DNA of 64,000 nucleotides from Phymorhynchus buccinoides (GCA_017654935.2 CM065693.1:10559457-10623456); one strand, 5' to 3'. Shown: positions 45,820 to 59,624, counted from the stretch's first letter. Notes: generated from the sequence alone by a model not told the origin. Made by a program: numbers and translations.

Positions 45820-47640
45820 TGTCGCCCAAGTCGAAAGTGGAGTCGGCGTTCCACAGGAAGATTCCGGTACCAGAATCTTTTCTTCGGGGGGCCTCTGTGA
45901 CGTAAGTGTCCCGCGCGACCCCTCTTTCTTTATCTACACTCCACCCCCCCCCCCCCCCCCCCCCCTCTCCTTTTCATTTCTCTGTCCGGCCGCCACGTTA
46001 ATTGCCATCCCCGCGTTCAAAAGAGAACGCCGAGTAAGGGCGTTGTCTGTTTCAAGTTCGAATTGTCTCCCCGGTCAGCACGTACCACCTACCGAGGTTA
46101 TCTCCCTTCACCCCACCCCCCCCCCTTTTCTACCGTCTCATCACAAGAAAGTGACAACCACGGTTATCTCCCTTTGAAGATGGTTTTGCTGTTCCAATCA
46201 CAAGGTTAGGAATGTCAGGAATGTGCTAAGGATGGAATAGGCGCTTGATTGTTCGGTACAATTAGAACAGCAATCTTGTGACGTGTGGACTGTAATACAC
46301 CAATAGCAGGCTTTCATTGTTTGAAAGTGAAGGCTATAATTGGAGTAGTGAGAAAAAGTTGTCACACAAGACGCTGAAACGTAGCTAGAGCAACACTCAC
46401 AACCAGTCATAATAAGCCCACTAGTAAGTATTATTGATGGCAGGTGATTGAGATCTGGTTTGTTTGACTCTAGTTTTGATCTAGATCCTATGTTCAATGA
46501 TGAATAAGGAGTAGATAGATATGTTATAGAAAAGAAGTGGTAAACATTCTATTCTATTTATGTGCACTGATTATTTGGGTGTGTGTGTTTTTGACTTGAA
46601 GACTTTTGGTACCAGAACCGGAGTTTATGCCTACTAACCCTTTTGTCTATTTTTAGTAGGAAACCTATGGGCCGCAATCTTGCACTATTTTTAGTAGGAA
46701 ACCTATGGGCCGCAATCTTGCACTTTATGATACCATTCCTTTCCAGGTGTTGGATGGAGAGTGATGTTGTCTTGATCACCTTTTATGTTTTACTGATCTC
46801 AGTTTGTTAACTGAAATTCAGTTTATTTATTAACTACATGTAGTGCTATTGTACAAGGGAAGCCTTCAAGCCGGTTGGGATTCACTAATTCCCTGCCGAC
46901 TGAAGCCCCTTGTCTCTAAGCCATAGAGATCTACATCCACCTTCTCCTGTGATTATCAGCAGGGCATCGTGGGCCGGACGATCATCCCGGACTCCACCAA
47001 GCACCAAGACGGGTCCGCCGCCAAGACAACCCGCACCCAGAATCCGCGAGGAGACCACGCCTGAACCGTGCCATCCCGCGAAGCCGTAATAGGAACGACT
47101 GGGAGCTACTCTCACCTGACGAGCAAGCCCAGAACTTCAAACAGCTAAGTCTACCTGACTGCGCCAATCATTTGAACTTTCCTACGGACACCGAATATAA
47201 TTAGTAACCCTTCCGGCATGGGGCGAACCTTATAGAAAGACAAAAGTCTTGTGAATCCTTTCGGATTTCATTGTGTTTTAACCATATTTTGTTTTGGCGC
47301 CATTGAGCTGCTTTATTATTATTGTTGCATAATCTTATGCAGATTTTGGGAGTAAATAAAATACAAGTGTCAAATAATCCTGAACCCTTTGGTCAGACTG
47401 ATGAGAGTGGGAGTCTTGTAATTTCATGTAAAACCCTACTTCTCTCTGTCTGCCATTTAGAGCAAGTCAACCACTTGTATTTCTTACAACCATCTGACGA
47501 GCCAGAACCCGGGCACAAATATAAATTTATTAGATGAAAAGGGGCCGGGAAAGTTGCTCATCTCCCATACCCTAGAGAAGTGGGCTAAAGGCAAATTATC
47601 TAAAGTCTTCCCTAGGGACTTAGCCTTTTAACCCATTACC
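45820..47640. other. non-coding region without recognised gene
   Basis: No similarity seen to the left flank of the palindrome. Contains a C tract (45,943-45,965) and a two-copy 38-bp tandem repeat (46,650-46,725, AGTAGGAAACCTATGGGCCG). A GC-rich stretch at 46,870-47,150 has short ORFs on the minus strand that I do not recognise. Confidence 0.5.
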
Positions 47641-48053
47641 TCGTCACAGATTGGTTGGCTGGTTGATTGGTTGCGTGTGTGGTTGGTTGGTTGGTTGATT
47701 GGTTGCGTGTGTGGTTGGTTGGTTGATTGGTTGCGTGTGTGGTTGGTTGGCTGGTTGATTGGTTGCGTGTGTGGTTGGTTGGTTGGTTGATTGGTTGCGT
47801 GTGTGGTTGGTTGGTTGATTGGTTGCGTGTGTTGTTGTTGGTTGGGTTGTTGATTGGTTGCGTGTGTGTGGTTGGTTGGTTGATTGGTTGCGTGTGTTGT
47901 TGGTTGGGTTGTTGATTGGTTGCGTGTGTGTGGTTGGTTGGTTGATTGGTTGCGTGTGTTGTTGGTTGGGTTGTTGATTGGTTGCGTGTGTGATTGGTTG
48001 GTTGGGTTTGTATGTGGTTGATTGGTTGGTTGTGTGTGGTTGATTTTTGGCAT
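47640..48053. repeat. GGTT-rich minisatellite, about 28-bp unit
   Basis: Unit of the form GGTTGGTTGATTGGTTGCGT followed by GTGT, with variable numbers of GGTT steps. The NQPT-type ORFs on the minus strand come from the repeat. Confidence 0.92.
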
Positions 48054-48448
48054 TCGGTATTTTGGTACTTTGTAGTCACAGAGGCGTCTCTGTGTAAATT
48101 CGGGTTGCTCCTACCTGGAGAGGGCGTCGCAGCCAGAGGCGCGCCATTCTTTTTAAAAAAATTTTTTATTTGCATGCGATTTTTGTGTGACTGATCAGGA
48201 AGGAAAGGGTGGGTGGGTACTAATTTTGACCAAATGACAACTTATTCGTTACCACCGGGTTTAATAACGTGTGCTAAGTGCATGGGCACACGGGACCTCG
48301 GTTTATCCGTCTCATCCGAAAGACTCCATGTTCAGACCGTAAGGCCTAGTGCAGAGTGAGAGGACAAATCCCCTGTACCCAGGTTCGAAGTTGGGTTTAT
48401 TGTATACGAGGCGAACGCGTTACCTCTGTGCCACTCGACACTCTACTA
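48054..48448 (-). mobile_element. tRNA-derived SINE, complete-looking copy
   Basis: On the minus strand the head reads GAGTGGCACAGAGGTAACGC (A box) followed by ACTTCGAACCTGGG (B box), then the core with CTCATCCGAAAGAC and AAGTGCATGGGCACACGGG on the plus strand. The tail at 48,054-48,075 reads GGTACTTTGTAGTCACAGAG on the plus strand and serves as the empty site for the MITE at 9,985. It interrupts the GGTT satellite, which resumes on the other side. Confidence 0.7.
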
Positions 48449-49320
48449 CGGATGGTTGTGTGGTTGGCTGGTTGCTTACTTCCTTGCAGATGCGGTTGGT
48501 TACATAATTATATGGCTGGCTGGCTGCTTGTTTTGGGTAGGCCTATGTATGTGGTTGGTTGGTTGATTTCGTATATGGTTGGTTGGCTGGTTGATTGGTT
48601 GGTTGATTTCGTATGTGGTTGGTTGGCTGGTTGTGTATGGTTGGTTGTGCATGGTTGGTTGGTTGGCTGGTTGTGTATGGTTGGTTATGTATAGTTGGTT
48701 GGTTGGTCGCGTATGGTTGGTTGTGCATGGTTGGTTGGTTGGTTGGCTGGTTGTGTATGGTTGGTTGATTGGCTGGTTGTGTATGGTTGATTGGCTGGTC
48801 GTGTATGGTTGGTTGTGCATGGTTGGTTGGTTGCTTGCTTGGCTGATTGTGTACGGTTGGTTGGTTGGTCAGTTGTGTATGGTTGGTTGGTCGTGTATGG
48901 TTGGTTGTGTATAGTTGGTTGGTTGGTCGTGTATGGTTGGTTGTGCATGGTTGGTTGGTTGCTTGCCTGGCTGATTGTGTACGGTGGGTTGGTTGGTCAG
49001 TTGTGTATGGTTGGTTGGCTGTCGTGTATGGTTGGTTGTGCATGGTTGGTTGGTTGCTTGCTTGGCTGATTGTGTACGGTTGGTTGGTTGGCTGGTTGTG
49101 TATGTTTTGGTGTGCATGGTTGGTTGGTTGCTTGCTTGGCTGATTGTGTACGGTTGGTTGGTTGGCTGGTTGTGTATGGTTGGTTGTGCATGGTTGGTTG
49201 GTTGCTTGCTTGGCTGATTGTGTACGGTTGGTTGGTTGGTCAGTTGTGTCTGTGGTTGGCTGGTTGGTTGCTCAGTTGTGTCTGTGGTTGGTTGCTGGAT
49301 TGGTTGTGTAATAGGATGGT
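48449..49320. repeat. GGTT/GTATGG-rich satellite with higher-order units
   Basis: GGTTGGTTG and GTGTATGGTTGG steps. The marker GTGTACGG recurs at about 48,851, 48,977, 49,072, 49,147 and 49,222, so higher-order units shrink from about 126 to 75 bp. ORFs are by-products. Confidence 0.9.
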
Positions 49321-49360
49321 TAAGTCCATTCCAGACTGTTCATTCTAGTTGAGAGAAACA

Positions 49361-49363
<3 letters not shown>

Positions 49364-49402
<39 letters not shown>

Positions 49403-49500
49403 TGTGCGTGCGTGCGCGCGTGTGTGTGTGTTTGTGTGTGTGTGCGTGTTTGCGTGTGCGTGCGTGCGTGTGTGTGTGTGTGTGCGTGTGCGTGCGTGCG
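49364..49500. repeat. (TG)n with GCGTGCGTG variants
   Basis: Alternating purine-pyrimidine tract with mixed TG and CG steps. Confidence 0.9.
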
Positions 49501-49561
49501 TGCGCGCGTACAATTACCAACTCGCGTATGTTTAAGATCATGTGCGTGTGGTTGCGTGCGT

Positions 49562-51544
<1,983 letters not shown>

Positions 51545-52452
51545 TCTCTCTTCTCCTCTCTCTGTGCTCAATCTTGCATGGACTTCTAACACTTTGTCCT
51601 AACAAAGAAGGCAGTAGATTATTCATCAGTTGCACAACAAAAATAGCACTGTTTCGTTCTGTGAAACAAGCACAACCACTACTGGCTTTGTTTCAGAACA
51701 AAGCTTAGGCCCCTACAAGGTTTTGCGTGTTGGACAATCACAAAAAAACCGTATATACATACTACCAGCGTGTGTATCGATTTCCATCCCGGAGATTTAT
51801 AATTAATAAATGACTCTCCGTCAGTCGGCCTTGGTAGGCCTAGAGAGAAAGAGCCATAAATCGAAGCTTACCTGTCCCAGACAGAACGATCGATCGATAC
51901 TGAAAGTCGAAATACACGTTGTTCATTTTCACTCTGCCCCCATGACAACACAGTGACAGGCGAAGAATATCATTTACTCGATTATCACGGCGTTGCCATG
52001 GGGAAAGAGTGAGAATTAGCAACGTGTAGGCCCTATGTAGACCTTTGCCTAGCCGAGAGCTTCTTAAAGTATCTGTCGGGGGGTAATGGAATCTTGCTTT
52101 CTCTGTTGTGTATGCGCGTGAATGTGCGCGCGCGTGTGCGTGTAATTGTGTGTCTGTTTGTCTGACCGTCTTTGGGTGTTTGTGTAATTTTGATTCCCCT
52201 TTCTTTATGCTATATGTTAAATATTATTATATGTTGTGTTACAATTGTGTGGTATAGGCCTATTATATTTTTTATAATGTAAACGCCTAAAGCATTGAAT
52301 TGATTAGGCGTGCTAAATGTTCAAATAATAGGCTAATAATTTGAAATCGAAAGCGTGTTGTCCTAGTGTGTGTGGTAGCAGGGTTTGTGGCTGTGACTAC
52401 TGATGGGGGTCGTTTTATTTGTCTGTTTTGTATATCTATTTCAAGGCCTGTT
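51545..52452. other. non-coding, no gene recognised
   Basis: Mixed sequence without repeats that I can name. No splice-bounded ORF seen. Confidence 0.5.
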
Positions 52453-52545
52453 TTTTGCGCAGTGGCGGTACCATTAAGCCGATGAAGTGTAAGCGAGGCG
52501 TGCGTGGCTATTTTTGCTAGTTGAAACTAATCCCTGTCCATTCGT
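52453..52545 (+). pseudogene. truncated U4 snRNA pseudogene
   Basis: Begins TTTGCGCAGTGGCGGTACCA, which matches the start of U4 snRNA (TTTGCGCAGTGGCAGTATC). AGCCGATGAAGTGTAA, CGAGGCG and TTTTTGCTAGTTGAAAC follow in the U4 order: stem II, 5' stem-loop, then the region after it. Similarity fades at CCCTGTCC. The Sm site and the 3' stem-loops are absent, and there is a small insertion after GAGGCG. Most likely a truncated U4-derived copy. The U4 comparison is from memory. Confidence 0.62.
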
Positions 52546-52693
52546 CCGTCTCTGTGTCTGTCCGTCCATCTATCCTGTCTATCTTACTATGCTATCTGTC
52601 TGTAGTAGCTTGACAGAATTAGATATGGTATGAAAAGACGCGCACGTGTATGTGTGTGTCAGTGTGCAGTGTGTGTGTGTGTGTGAATGTGTG

Positions 52694-52961
<268 letters not shown>

Positions 52962-53194
52962 CAGAGACAGAGAGAGAAGAAACAGACAGAGAGAGAAAGC
53001 CTGGAATATAATGCAGGTTGAGCAGTGTATGAATTTTTGGGCCTAACATTTTGAGGTTGTTTTTTTTGCATTAAACTAAAACGACAATATAAAAACTTAC
53101 TAACAAGTATTCCTCCTCAACTCTCTTTCTCTCCTCTCCCCCTCTCTCCCACCCCCACTCTCTCTCTCTCTCTTCTCCTTTTATTCCACAACAG

Positions 53195-53641
53195 ATCGTG
53201 CCGCTGGACGTCAAAGCCCTCCAGAGCCAACCCGTCAAAAACGACCCCATCGTCCTCGACGACGACAGCGACGACGACGACGACGACGACGACGATCTGG
53301 ACGAGAAGAACGTCACGGTGCCTCTGACCATCACCATGATCGTCATCGGGGGGTACATCTTCGGAGGGGCCGTGCTCTTCGGGCTGTGGGAGGGCTGGGA
53401 CTGGCTGCAGTCCGCTTACTTCTGCTTCATCACCTTGTCCACCATCGGCTTCGGAGACGTGGTTCCCGGCACGGATTTCGAGAACTCCCAGGCGCAGACC
53501 CAGCTGCTGCTGGGGTCCGTGTACGTGCTGTTCGGCATGGCCATCCTGTCCATGTGCTTCACTCTGATGCAGGACGAAATCTTGGCCAAATGCCGCTGGG
53601 TGGGGCACAAGATGGGCATTTTGGATAAAACGGAGAGAGGG

Positions 53642-53677
<36 letters not shown>

Positions 53678-53683
53678 CATTAA
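53195..53683 (+). CDS. two-pore-domain K+ channel, 3'-terminal exon (partial)
   Basis: GC-rich exon following a pyrimidine-rich stretch and the acceptor CCACAACAG at 53,186-53,194. It encodes an acidic run (D residues, about 22-35), then TM3 (VPLTITMIVIGGYIF), pore loop 2 with the selectivity filter TIGFGD, and TM4 (LLLGSVYVLFGMAILSMCF). It ends LMQDEILAKCRW ... GILDKTE. This is the second half of an invertebrate TWiK/KCNK-type channel; the first pore and TM1-TM2 lie in other exons not found in this window. The natural end is probably KTEE plus stop, as in the downstream copies. Here a small indel at the G tract removes that stop, and the frame reads poly-Gly to 53,683. An error in the homopolymer or a real variant are both possible. 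Confidence 0.88.
53640..53676 (+). repeat. G homopolymer at the end of the K2P exon
   Basis: G-run with one or two A at its start, lying just where the stop codon is expected. Confidence 0.9.
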
Positions 53684-53976
53684 TAAAATGATAATTATTT
53701 ACAATCAAAATTATCCTAGAGTTGATGCAGGACGAAATTGTGGCCAAATGCCGCTGGGTCGGGGCACAAGATGGGCATTCTGGATACAACGGAGGAGTGA
53801 TAATAGTGGTGGTTCAATTAGAAGAATGATTTTTGTTTCATCACGAAATCTTGGCGAAACGTCGCTAGGTGGGCTGGGGCATAAGATGAGCATTTTTGGA
53901 TAAAACGGAGGAGTGAACGATGGGGGTGAGTTCATTAATAAAATAATAATTACTTACAATCAAAATTATCCTAGAG

Positions 53977-54054
53977 TTGATGCAGGACGAAATCTTGGCC
54001 AAATGCCGCTGGGTGGGGCACAAGATGGGCATTTTGGATAAAACGGAGGAGTGA
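53977..54054 (+). other. exact coding copy of the K2P C-terminal tail with stop
   Basis: Translates as LMQDEILAKCRW ... GILDKTEE followed by TGA, identical in protein to the end of the main exon but with the stop codon present. The upstream bases are TATCCTAGAG. Whether that works as a splice acceptor is unknown. Confidence 0.75.
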
Positions 54055-54129
54055 GATGGTGTGGTTTCACAATAACATCTGTATTGTTCAAAAATATTCG
54101 GGACTTTTCTGGTGTTACACTCCGGGCCT

Positions 54130-54400
54130 CCAGGAAGAAAAAATTCTGCTTAACGTCCTCCGGTCTGGAACAGACACATATGGGACATTAGTAGATATAA
54201 AGATGGTGGGAACGATCCTGGAGGCAAGGCCCGGAGGCAGTGCAACACCAGGAAAGTCCTGATTTGTTAATAATGCAGATGTGTACAAAATTGTACATAT
54301 CCCTTGCCTCCAGGATCGTTCCCACCATCTTTATATCTAATAATGTCCCATATGTGTCTGTTTCAGACTGGAGGACGTTAAACAGATTTTTCTTCTGGTG
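54130..54400. mobile_element. foldback element within the exon-tail array
   Basis: Two arms of about 100 bp (54,130-54,229 and 54,302-54,400) in inverted orientation around a 72-bp loop. The arms share AACGTCCTCC, ACACATATGGGACATTA and GATGGTGGGAACGATCC. Related sequence occurs at 36,010-36,170 inside the TTAA element and near 56,093. Confidence 0.75.
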
Positions 54401-55690
54401 TGGTTCAATTATAAGAATGATTTTTGTTTCATCATGAAATCTTAGCGAAATGTCGCTAGGTGGGCTGGGACATAAAATGAACATTTAAGATAAAACGGAG
54501 GAATGAGGCGACTGGGGGTCATTAATAAAATAATGATCATTATTCATAATCAAAAGTATCCTACAGTTGATGCAGAACGAAATCTTGGCGAATTATCGCT
54601 GGGCCGGACATAATGGTGAGCATTTAGGATAAAAACGGAGGAGTAATATGGCGGTTCGTTATAAGAATGTTTTTGGTTTCATCGCTCTAAGTTTAAAATA
54701 ATTAACACATCCAATGACAATAACAAACGACAGTAATGATCGAAGGAGTAATTATTTATATTCAAAACTGTCCTATGGTCAAGTAATGTTGGGCATAAGG
54801 CGGGCATTTAGGATAAAACGGAGGAGTGAGATGGCGTGGTTCAGTTATAAGAATGATTTTTGTTTCATCACGAAATCTTGGCGAAACGTCGCTAGGTGGG
54901 CAGGGGCATAAGATTGGCATTTTGGGTAAAACGGAGGAGTGAGGGGGGTGGGTTCATTAATAAAATAATAATTATTTGCAATCAAAATTATCATAGGGTT
55001 GATGTAGGACGAAATCTTGGCGAAATGTCTCTAGGTCGAGCACGAGATGGACATTTTGGATAAAAACTAAAACTCAAACTCTTTTATTTGTCGTAAAACC
55101 ATCAAAAACGGAGGAGTTTTTGCGTGGTGGGTTCAGTAATCAAATAATAATTATTTATAATGAAAAGTATCGTAGAAATAATGCAGGACGAAATCTTGGA
55201 GAGATGTCGCTGGGCGTGCTCAGCTGTTCCGTCCCACACAGCGTCTAGCTGTTTAGTTAGTTAAAAGACTGAATCTAGAAATCTTAGATAAAAACTGCAC
55301 CAAGCATTTGTTTGTACAAATATTTTGGCTGTATGTTCTTCATTGTATTTTGTATATATTTCTTCCATCAGATTTATGGTAAAAACTTATCTTTGTAGGG
55401 CAGTATCATGCAACATACTTAGTACAAAATGTTCTTGAATAATACACTTAGTATCGCAAACATAAATAAAATTGCCCATGAGTGAAAATCTAGCAATATC
55501 CACTGAATACAACTAATTTAGTCACATACTACAACATATTCTTGACTGTTATTTATGAAAAGATATTTTATGCCAAACTAAAATTGGCTTGAACAAAACT
55601 TCTGAAAATATAGATGAACTAAATGTTCCCCCCGAAACAGCTGTGTGGGGCATATGGTGGGCACTTTGAATAAAACAGGAGTGAGATGGT

Positions 55691-57540
55691 GGTTCATTAT
55701 AAGGATGATTTTTGCTTCATCACTTTAAAGGGCCAGCCACACTGCATACGACTCGATCCCAATGCGATACGATTGTAACGATGTCTGTGAGTCATGATTC
55801 GCGTGAAATACTTCCGTCTAAAACTAATTGTACTATTTTTTCCGTCACTATACTCAAGTAGACCCCAATACACGAATCAAATAAAATGTGTGATACAAAA
55901 ATATTGATATTTCATCACATTCATGTGCGAGGGGCTACAAACTGATATAGTGAACGAAACTAGTAGGATGTTTTTGTTTTTTGATTTCATCAGATTCATA
56001 TAGACAGAAGAATTTCACGTGAATCATGCCTCACAAATCATGCCTCAAAACATCACATGCTCTGAATGATTCTAGAGCAAAGAGAGGGTTCTGTTTTACG
56101 TCCTCCCGATCTTAGGAGATCATATGGGACATATTCTAGAGGAAAGCACGTTGCAGTGAATAAAAACGAAATGGCGGACCTGCCCCGTTCTCCCCTACTC
56201 AAGTCCTGTGTCTGAGTATTGTAACCTAGAGAACAGACCATGGTAATGGTAGACTGCTTCAACTCGGGTAGCCAAATCGTAAGTTTATCAGAATCAGGCA
56301 TTCGAGTCAGAGAAGTAGAGAAGTAGCTTAAGTTACGACCTTAAGTCGTTTTTCTCAAAGGGTTGAGATTGATTTTGGCAAATCAATATCAATCAGTCAA
56401 TGTACCATAAAGACATAGGCCTGTAGTCATGGGTGCGGCTAAGACAACTAATCCGGGATGGAAATGCAAATTAGTCTAATATAAACTACCAATCAGATTG
56501 GTAGTTCAGACTAATTTGCATTTTCCATCCTGGATTAGTTGTTTTAGCCACATTCATGACTACATGCCCTGGTTGTCTCAAAACTTGATTGTGTTCACTT
56601 ATATAATAATTTTATTTCATAACTAACTTCCTTTCCATAACTTCCATTGAAAATGTGTATGCTATTTAAATTTACAGGGAATTTGTAAAATGGCAAAAAG
56701 TAATAAGCAAAAGTAGACATACGACAAGTTATCCAGTATCGTAAATGACAAATACGTTTAATCCCTTATTCTGTCCGGGGATCTTTCGTACAAATAGTTC
56801 CCCCACCTTCTGGAAGTTCTGTGATTGTAGCTTCCTCTAATATGTCACTCTCATTGACTCTGTCCTTTTCCCTTTGCTTACTGTCATCTACTATATCGTT
56901 CTGCCTTACTGGTCCATTCTCCTGCCTTTTTTTCTTACAAAGATGTTCTCCTAGCCAAAGACAGACATGCTGGGCCTATTCATTTTCTTAGTTAGGCGCA
57001 TAGCGACAGCATGACGCATCTGCGCTCATGACAGGAAACAGACAATTACACAAAGATAGAATATCGATCATCTGCCAGCTGCACCATTACGTTTTGAGCA
57101 AATCTGTTAGTGGTTGCTAAACTCTATGAAAATCGTTTTCTTCGCCAATTAGAAATAGCCATGATAACAATCATTATGATGATGTCTTTAAACATCTTGT
57201 GCTGGTAGTGCAGGTGAGGCCAGACCGTCTATGGGTCCCATCAGCACCTTTGGGTGTCTCATTTATTTATGTTTTCATTAATATAATATGGTTGTATTGT
57301 TTGATGTGTAATTATTTTTTACTTACCTATTAGCATCCGTCCACACTTTATTTATTTTTAATACTAGCCTGGGATGAAAATGTACATATAAGTTGCTTTA
57401 CGTAAATTTAGATTTATTTAGATTTTGTTAACTCATACTTTGGAGGAAAAAAAAAGACAAGTAACAGACAGACGGTGAAACGGTTACATACACATTCATG
57501 CATGCACTGCACACACACTCACAAACATCTTGCATCATGC
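55691..57540. other. non-coding region
   Basis: No gene seen. Contains the hairpin element at 56,423 and a short copy of the ACGTCCTC/CATATGGGACAT repeat near 56,098. Confidence 0.5.
56423..56563. mobile_element. foldback MITE, near-perfect hairpin
   Basis: 141 bp: about 70-bp arms beginning GTAGTCATG and ending CATGACTAC, with AACTAATCC, GGATGG and TGCAAATTAGTCT mirrored. Almost no loop (ACCAATC/GATTGGT). Confidence 0.78.
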
Positions 57541-57677
57541 ACCGGGCATCAGAATTGTCTGAGGTCCAATCCTCTGAAAACTGCGGTAAAAGGGGCATCA
57601 AGGCCTTACAGAGTAGAGGGGGCAACATTCATATCAATATAAATACTGATGTTGAGAGATGTGTGTGTGAACGTTAA

Positions 57678-58279
57678 CAGGCATGGGAATTAGAGAAGAC
57701 AAAAAATACTAACAAATTGGGATCTGGAAGCAGGCATAGGAACAAGGAATTAAAAAAAAACCTGAAAACCGTGTGTGTTGGGATACGGCCCCCAGAAAAT
57801 TAAGCTTCTTCTGTTATCTAAGCCTTAACCCTTTCGCCGCCAGCCATTTTTTCAACAATCTTTTTCCATTAAACTTAACTGGGTAGAGAAAAAAACCTAT
57901 CTGCAATATTGGGGATTCCTCTGTGACATGTATAAAGTAAGGCCTATCCTTACCTCCCAAAATTATGAAAATAAGCTCTTTGGATAACAGACCCTGGTTT
58001 GAGGCCTTTACATGACATGGATGTTAAATCATTGTGGTGTTAAAATGCGACATTGGCGGTGAAAGGGTTAAAAACAGTATTAGAGATAAGACTGATATAT
58101 TTAGTTCATTTTGAAATCTTTTATAACCAATAACTTAAGTTTTACTCATTGGGCTTCTTTTTTTTATCTCCTAAGTGTCCTCTTGGACCATAAAAAAAGC
58201 TGACACTTGCAAAAAAAAGACTGAAGAGGACCATCAAAAAAGCTGAAATCAGCCAACAGACTGACAATTCCCATGCCTG
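57678..58279. mobile_element. CAGGCATGGG MITE with nested insertion
   Basis: Both 14-bp termini present. It is interrupted at 57,825-58,071 by a piggyBac-like MITE. Flanking target sites match only partly (GTTAA against GTTAG). Confidence 0.75.
57825..58071. mobile_element. piggyBac-like MITE (TTAA target), copy 3
   Basis: 247 bp bounded by TTAACCCTTTCGCCGCC and GGCGGTGAAAGGGTTAA, in reverse orientation to 15,270. It sits at the same TTAA of the CAGGCATGGG MITE that the 722-bp element occupies at 20,162. Confidence 0.8.
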
Positions 58280-58389
58280 GTTAGTTTCAAATTCCTCATT
58301 GTTTTGCTAAAAAATACCTGTACTTATTTGCGGGTTTTGAGTTTGTTTATGTCCATTTGTCAGTATAAATACCTGGTATCCAAAGTTCA

Positions 58390-58580
58390 TCAGTTTTGTG
58401 AGTAAGAATCATGTCATCATCTTTGTTGCTTTATTTCTTTGCAGTGGAATGTTGGTACTATGACTATCTTGTTGATGTTACTGCATGTTTTTCATCTTTC
58501 AATGTTGCTTTTGTAAAGCGCATCAAGCATACTACAGTATGGATTTTAGCACTATTTGAAACAAAATTATTATTATTAAA
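58390..58580 (+). mobile_element. L2-type 3' tail fragment
   Basis: Contains TTTTGTAAAGCGCATCAAGC and ends AATTATTATTATTAAAACC, the L2-like 3' signature seen in the palindrome LINE. Confidence 0.55.
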
Positions 58581-59624
58581 ACCAGTTCGAAACAAGACAA
58601 AGAAGACATAATTCACTATGAAATTATTTTTAAACAGTTGTCTGACACTGACGACCACCTTAGAACCAATGGTAAAACCTCTGCCATCCCAATCAAATAC
58701 TCTGCCAGAAATTCTCAATCCTCTTCTTCTTCTTCAATCGCTCAGACAGTTTCCTGTCAATTATGAGCGCAGATGCGTCAATGTGCCGTTATGCGCCTAA
58801 CTAAGAAATAGTTAGGCCCAGCAAGTCCGACTTCGGCTGGAGGAAATCTTTCTGAAAGTGTTTTTCGGAAGATAAAAAAGGCAGGAGAATGGACCTGTAA
58901 GGCAGAAAGATAGTAGATGACAGCAAGCAAAGGGAACAGCAGACTCAAAGAGAGTGACAGATTAGAGGAAGTAACAAGCACAGAACTTCCAGAATATGGG
59001 GGAACTATTTATGCAAAGGACCCCTCGGTATCTCCACGGGGGATCTCAATCCTCTGAAATTTGCAAATCCTCTTGACAATTCTGATGCCTGAAATTGCAC
59101 CCACGAATGCTCACTTAAACTTACAACATTGTGATCTTCAAGACATTCCGTCCACATGACTATGACGTCCGTTGTTGTGTTGTATGTCCATTTTATGATC
59201 GTTATAAGTATGCAGACATTTTTTGTATAATTGTTATTTAGTCTTAAAGTGTTTTTGTTGTTGTTTTTTACTCTGGGGTAGGCTTATATTTATGGTCTAC
59301 ACATGTTGTAGCCTTAGGGTAAATTGAAGCTTACATTCAATTGAGAACAGAAATATTTGAATAAACCTTTATAATCAAACTTAATATAGCATCCAGCCTG
59401 TTTTCTTTGGGGGAGTGTTGAGCACAACAACAACAACAACAACATACAGTATTTATACGGCGCTGAATCTTGATAGAAATCAAATCAAAGCGCACACACA
59501 CGTTAGCATTCAAAGCGCATTCAAACAAAAACGCAATACAACGCGAACACACACAGATAACATAAATGGAATATAGCAGAAACAGACCTAATGGCAAGAG
59601 AGAGAAGATAAAGAGAGAGGAGCT

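Larger units (their letters stand above)
53710..55690 (+). repeat. array of about ten copies of the K2P exon tail
   Basis: Copies of the last 75-80 bases of the channel exon (GAAATCTTGG ... GGCATTTTGG ... ACGGAGGAGTGA) recur at about 53,722, 53,846, 53,977, 54,434, 54,567, 54,784, 54,868, 55,003, 55,184 and 55,640. Some are joined upstream to TCATTAATAAAATAATAATT and others to GAATGATTTTTGTTTCATCA, so two alternating unit types exist. Most copies carry substitutions and frameshifts. Confidence 0.85.
57544..59091. mobile_element. possible CAGGCATCAG element carrying nested insertions
   Basis: The left end GGCATCAGAATTGTCTGAGG (57,544) and right end GACAATTCTGATGCCTG (ending 59,091) match the termini of the 236-bp element at 9,985, but lie 1.5 kb apart with other elements between. 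That they belong to one element is inference; no target duplication is visible. Confidence 0.4.

Noticed and set aside
45161..46177. ORFs spanning the N run
   Set aside because: They consist of unknown residues over the assembly gap.
46870..47150. GC-rich stretch as a gene or retroelement
   Set aside because: Short ORFs only, no recognisable motif or splice signals.
47628..49348. NQPT-rich and GWL-rich ORFs on both strands
   Set aside because: By-products of the GGTT satellite.
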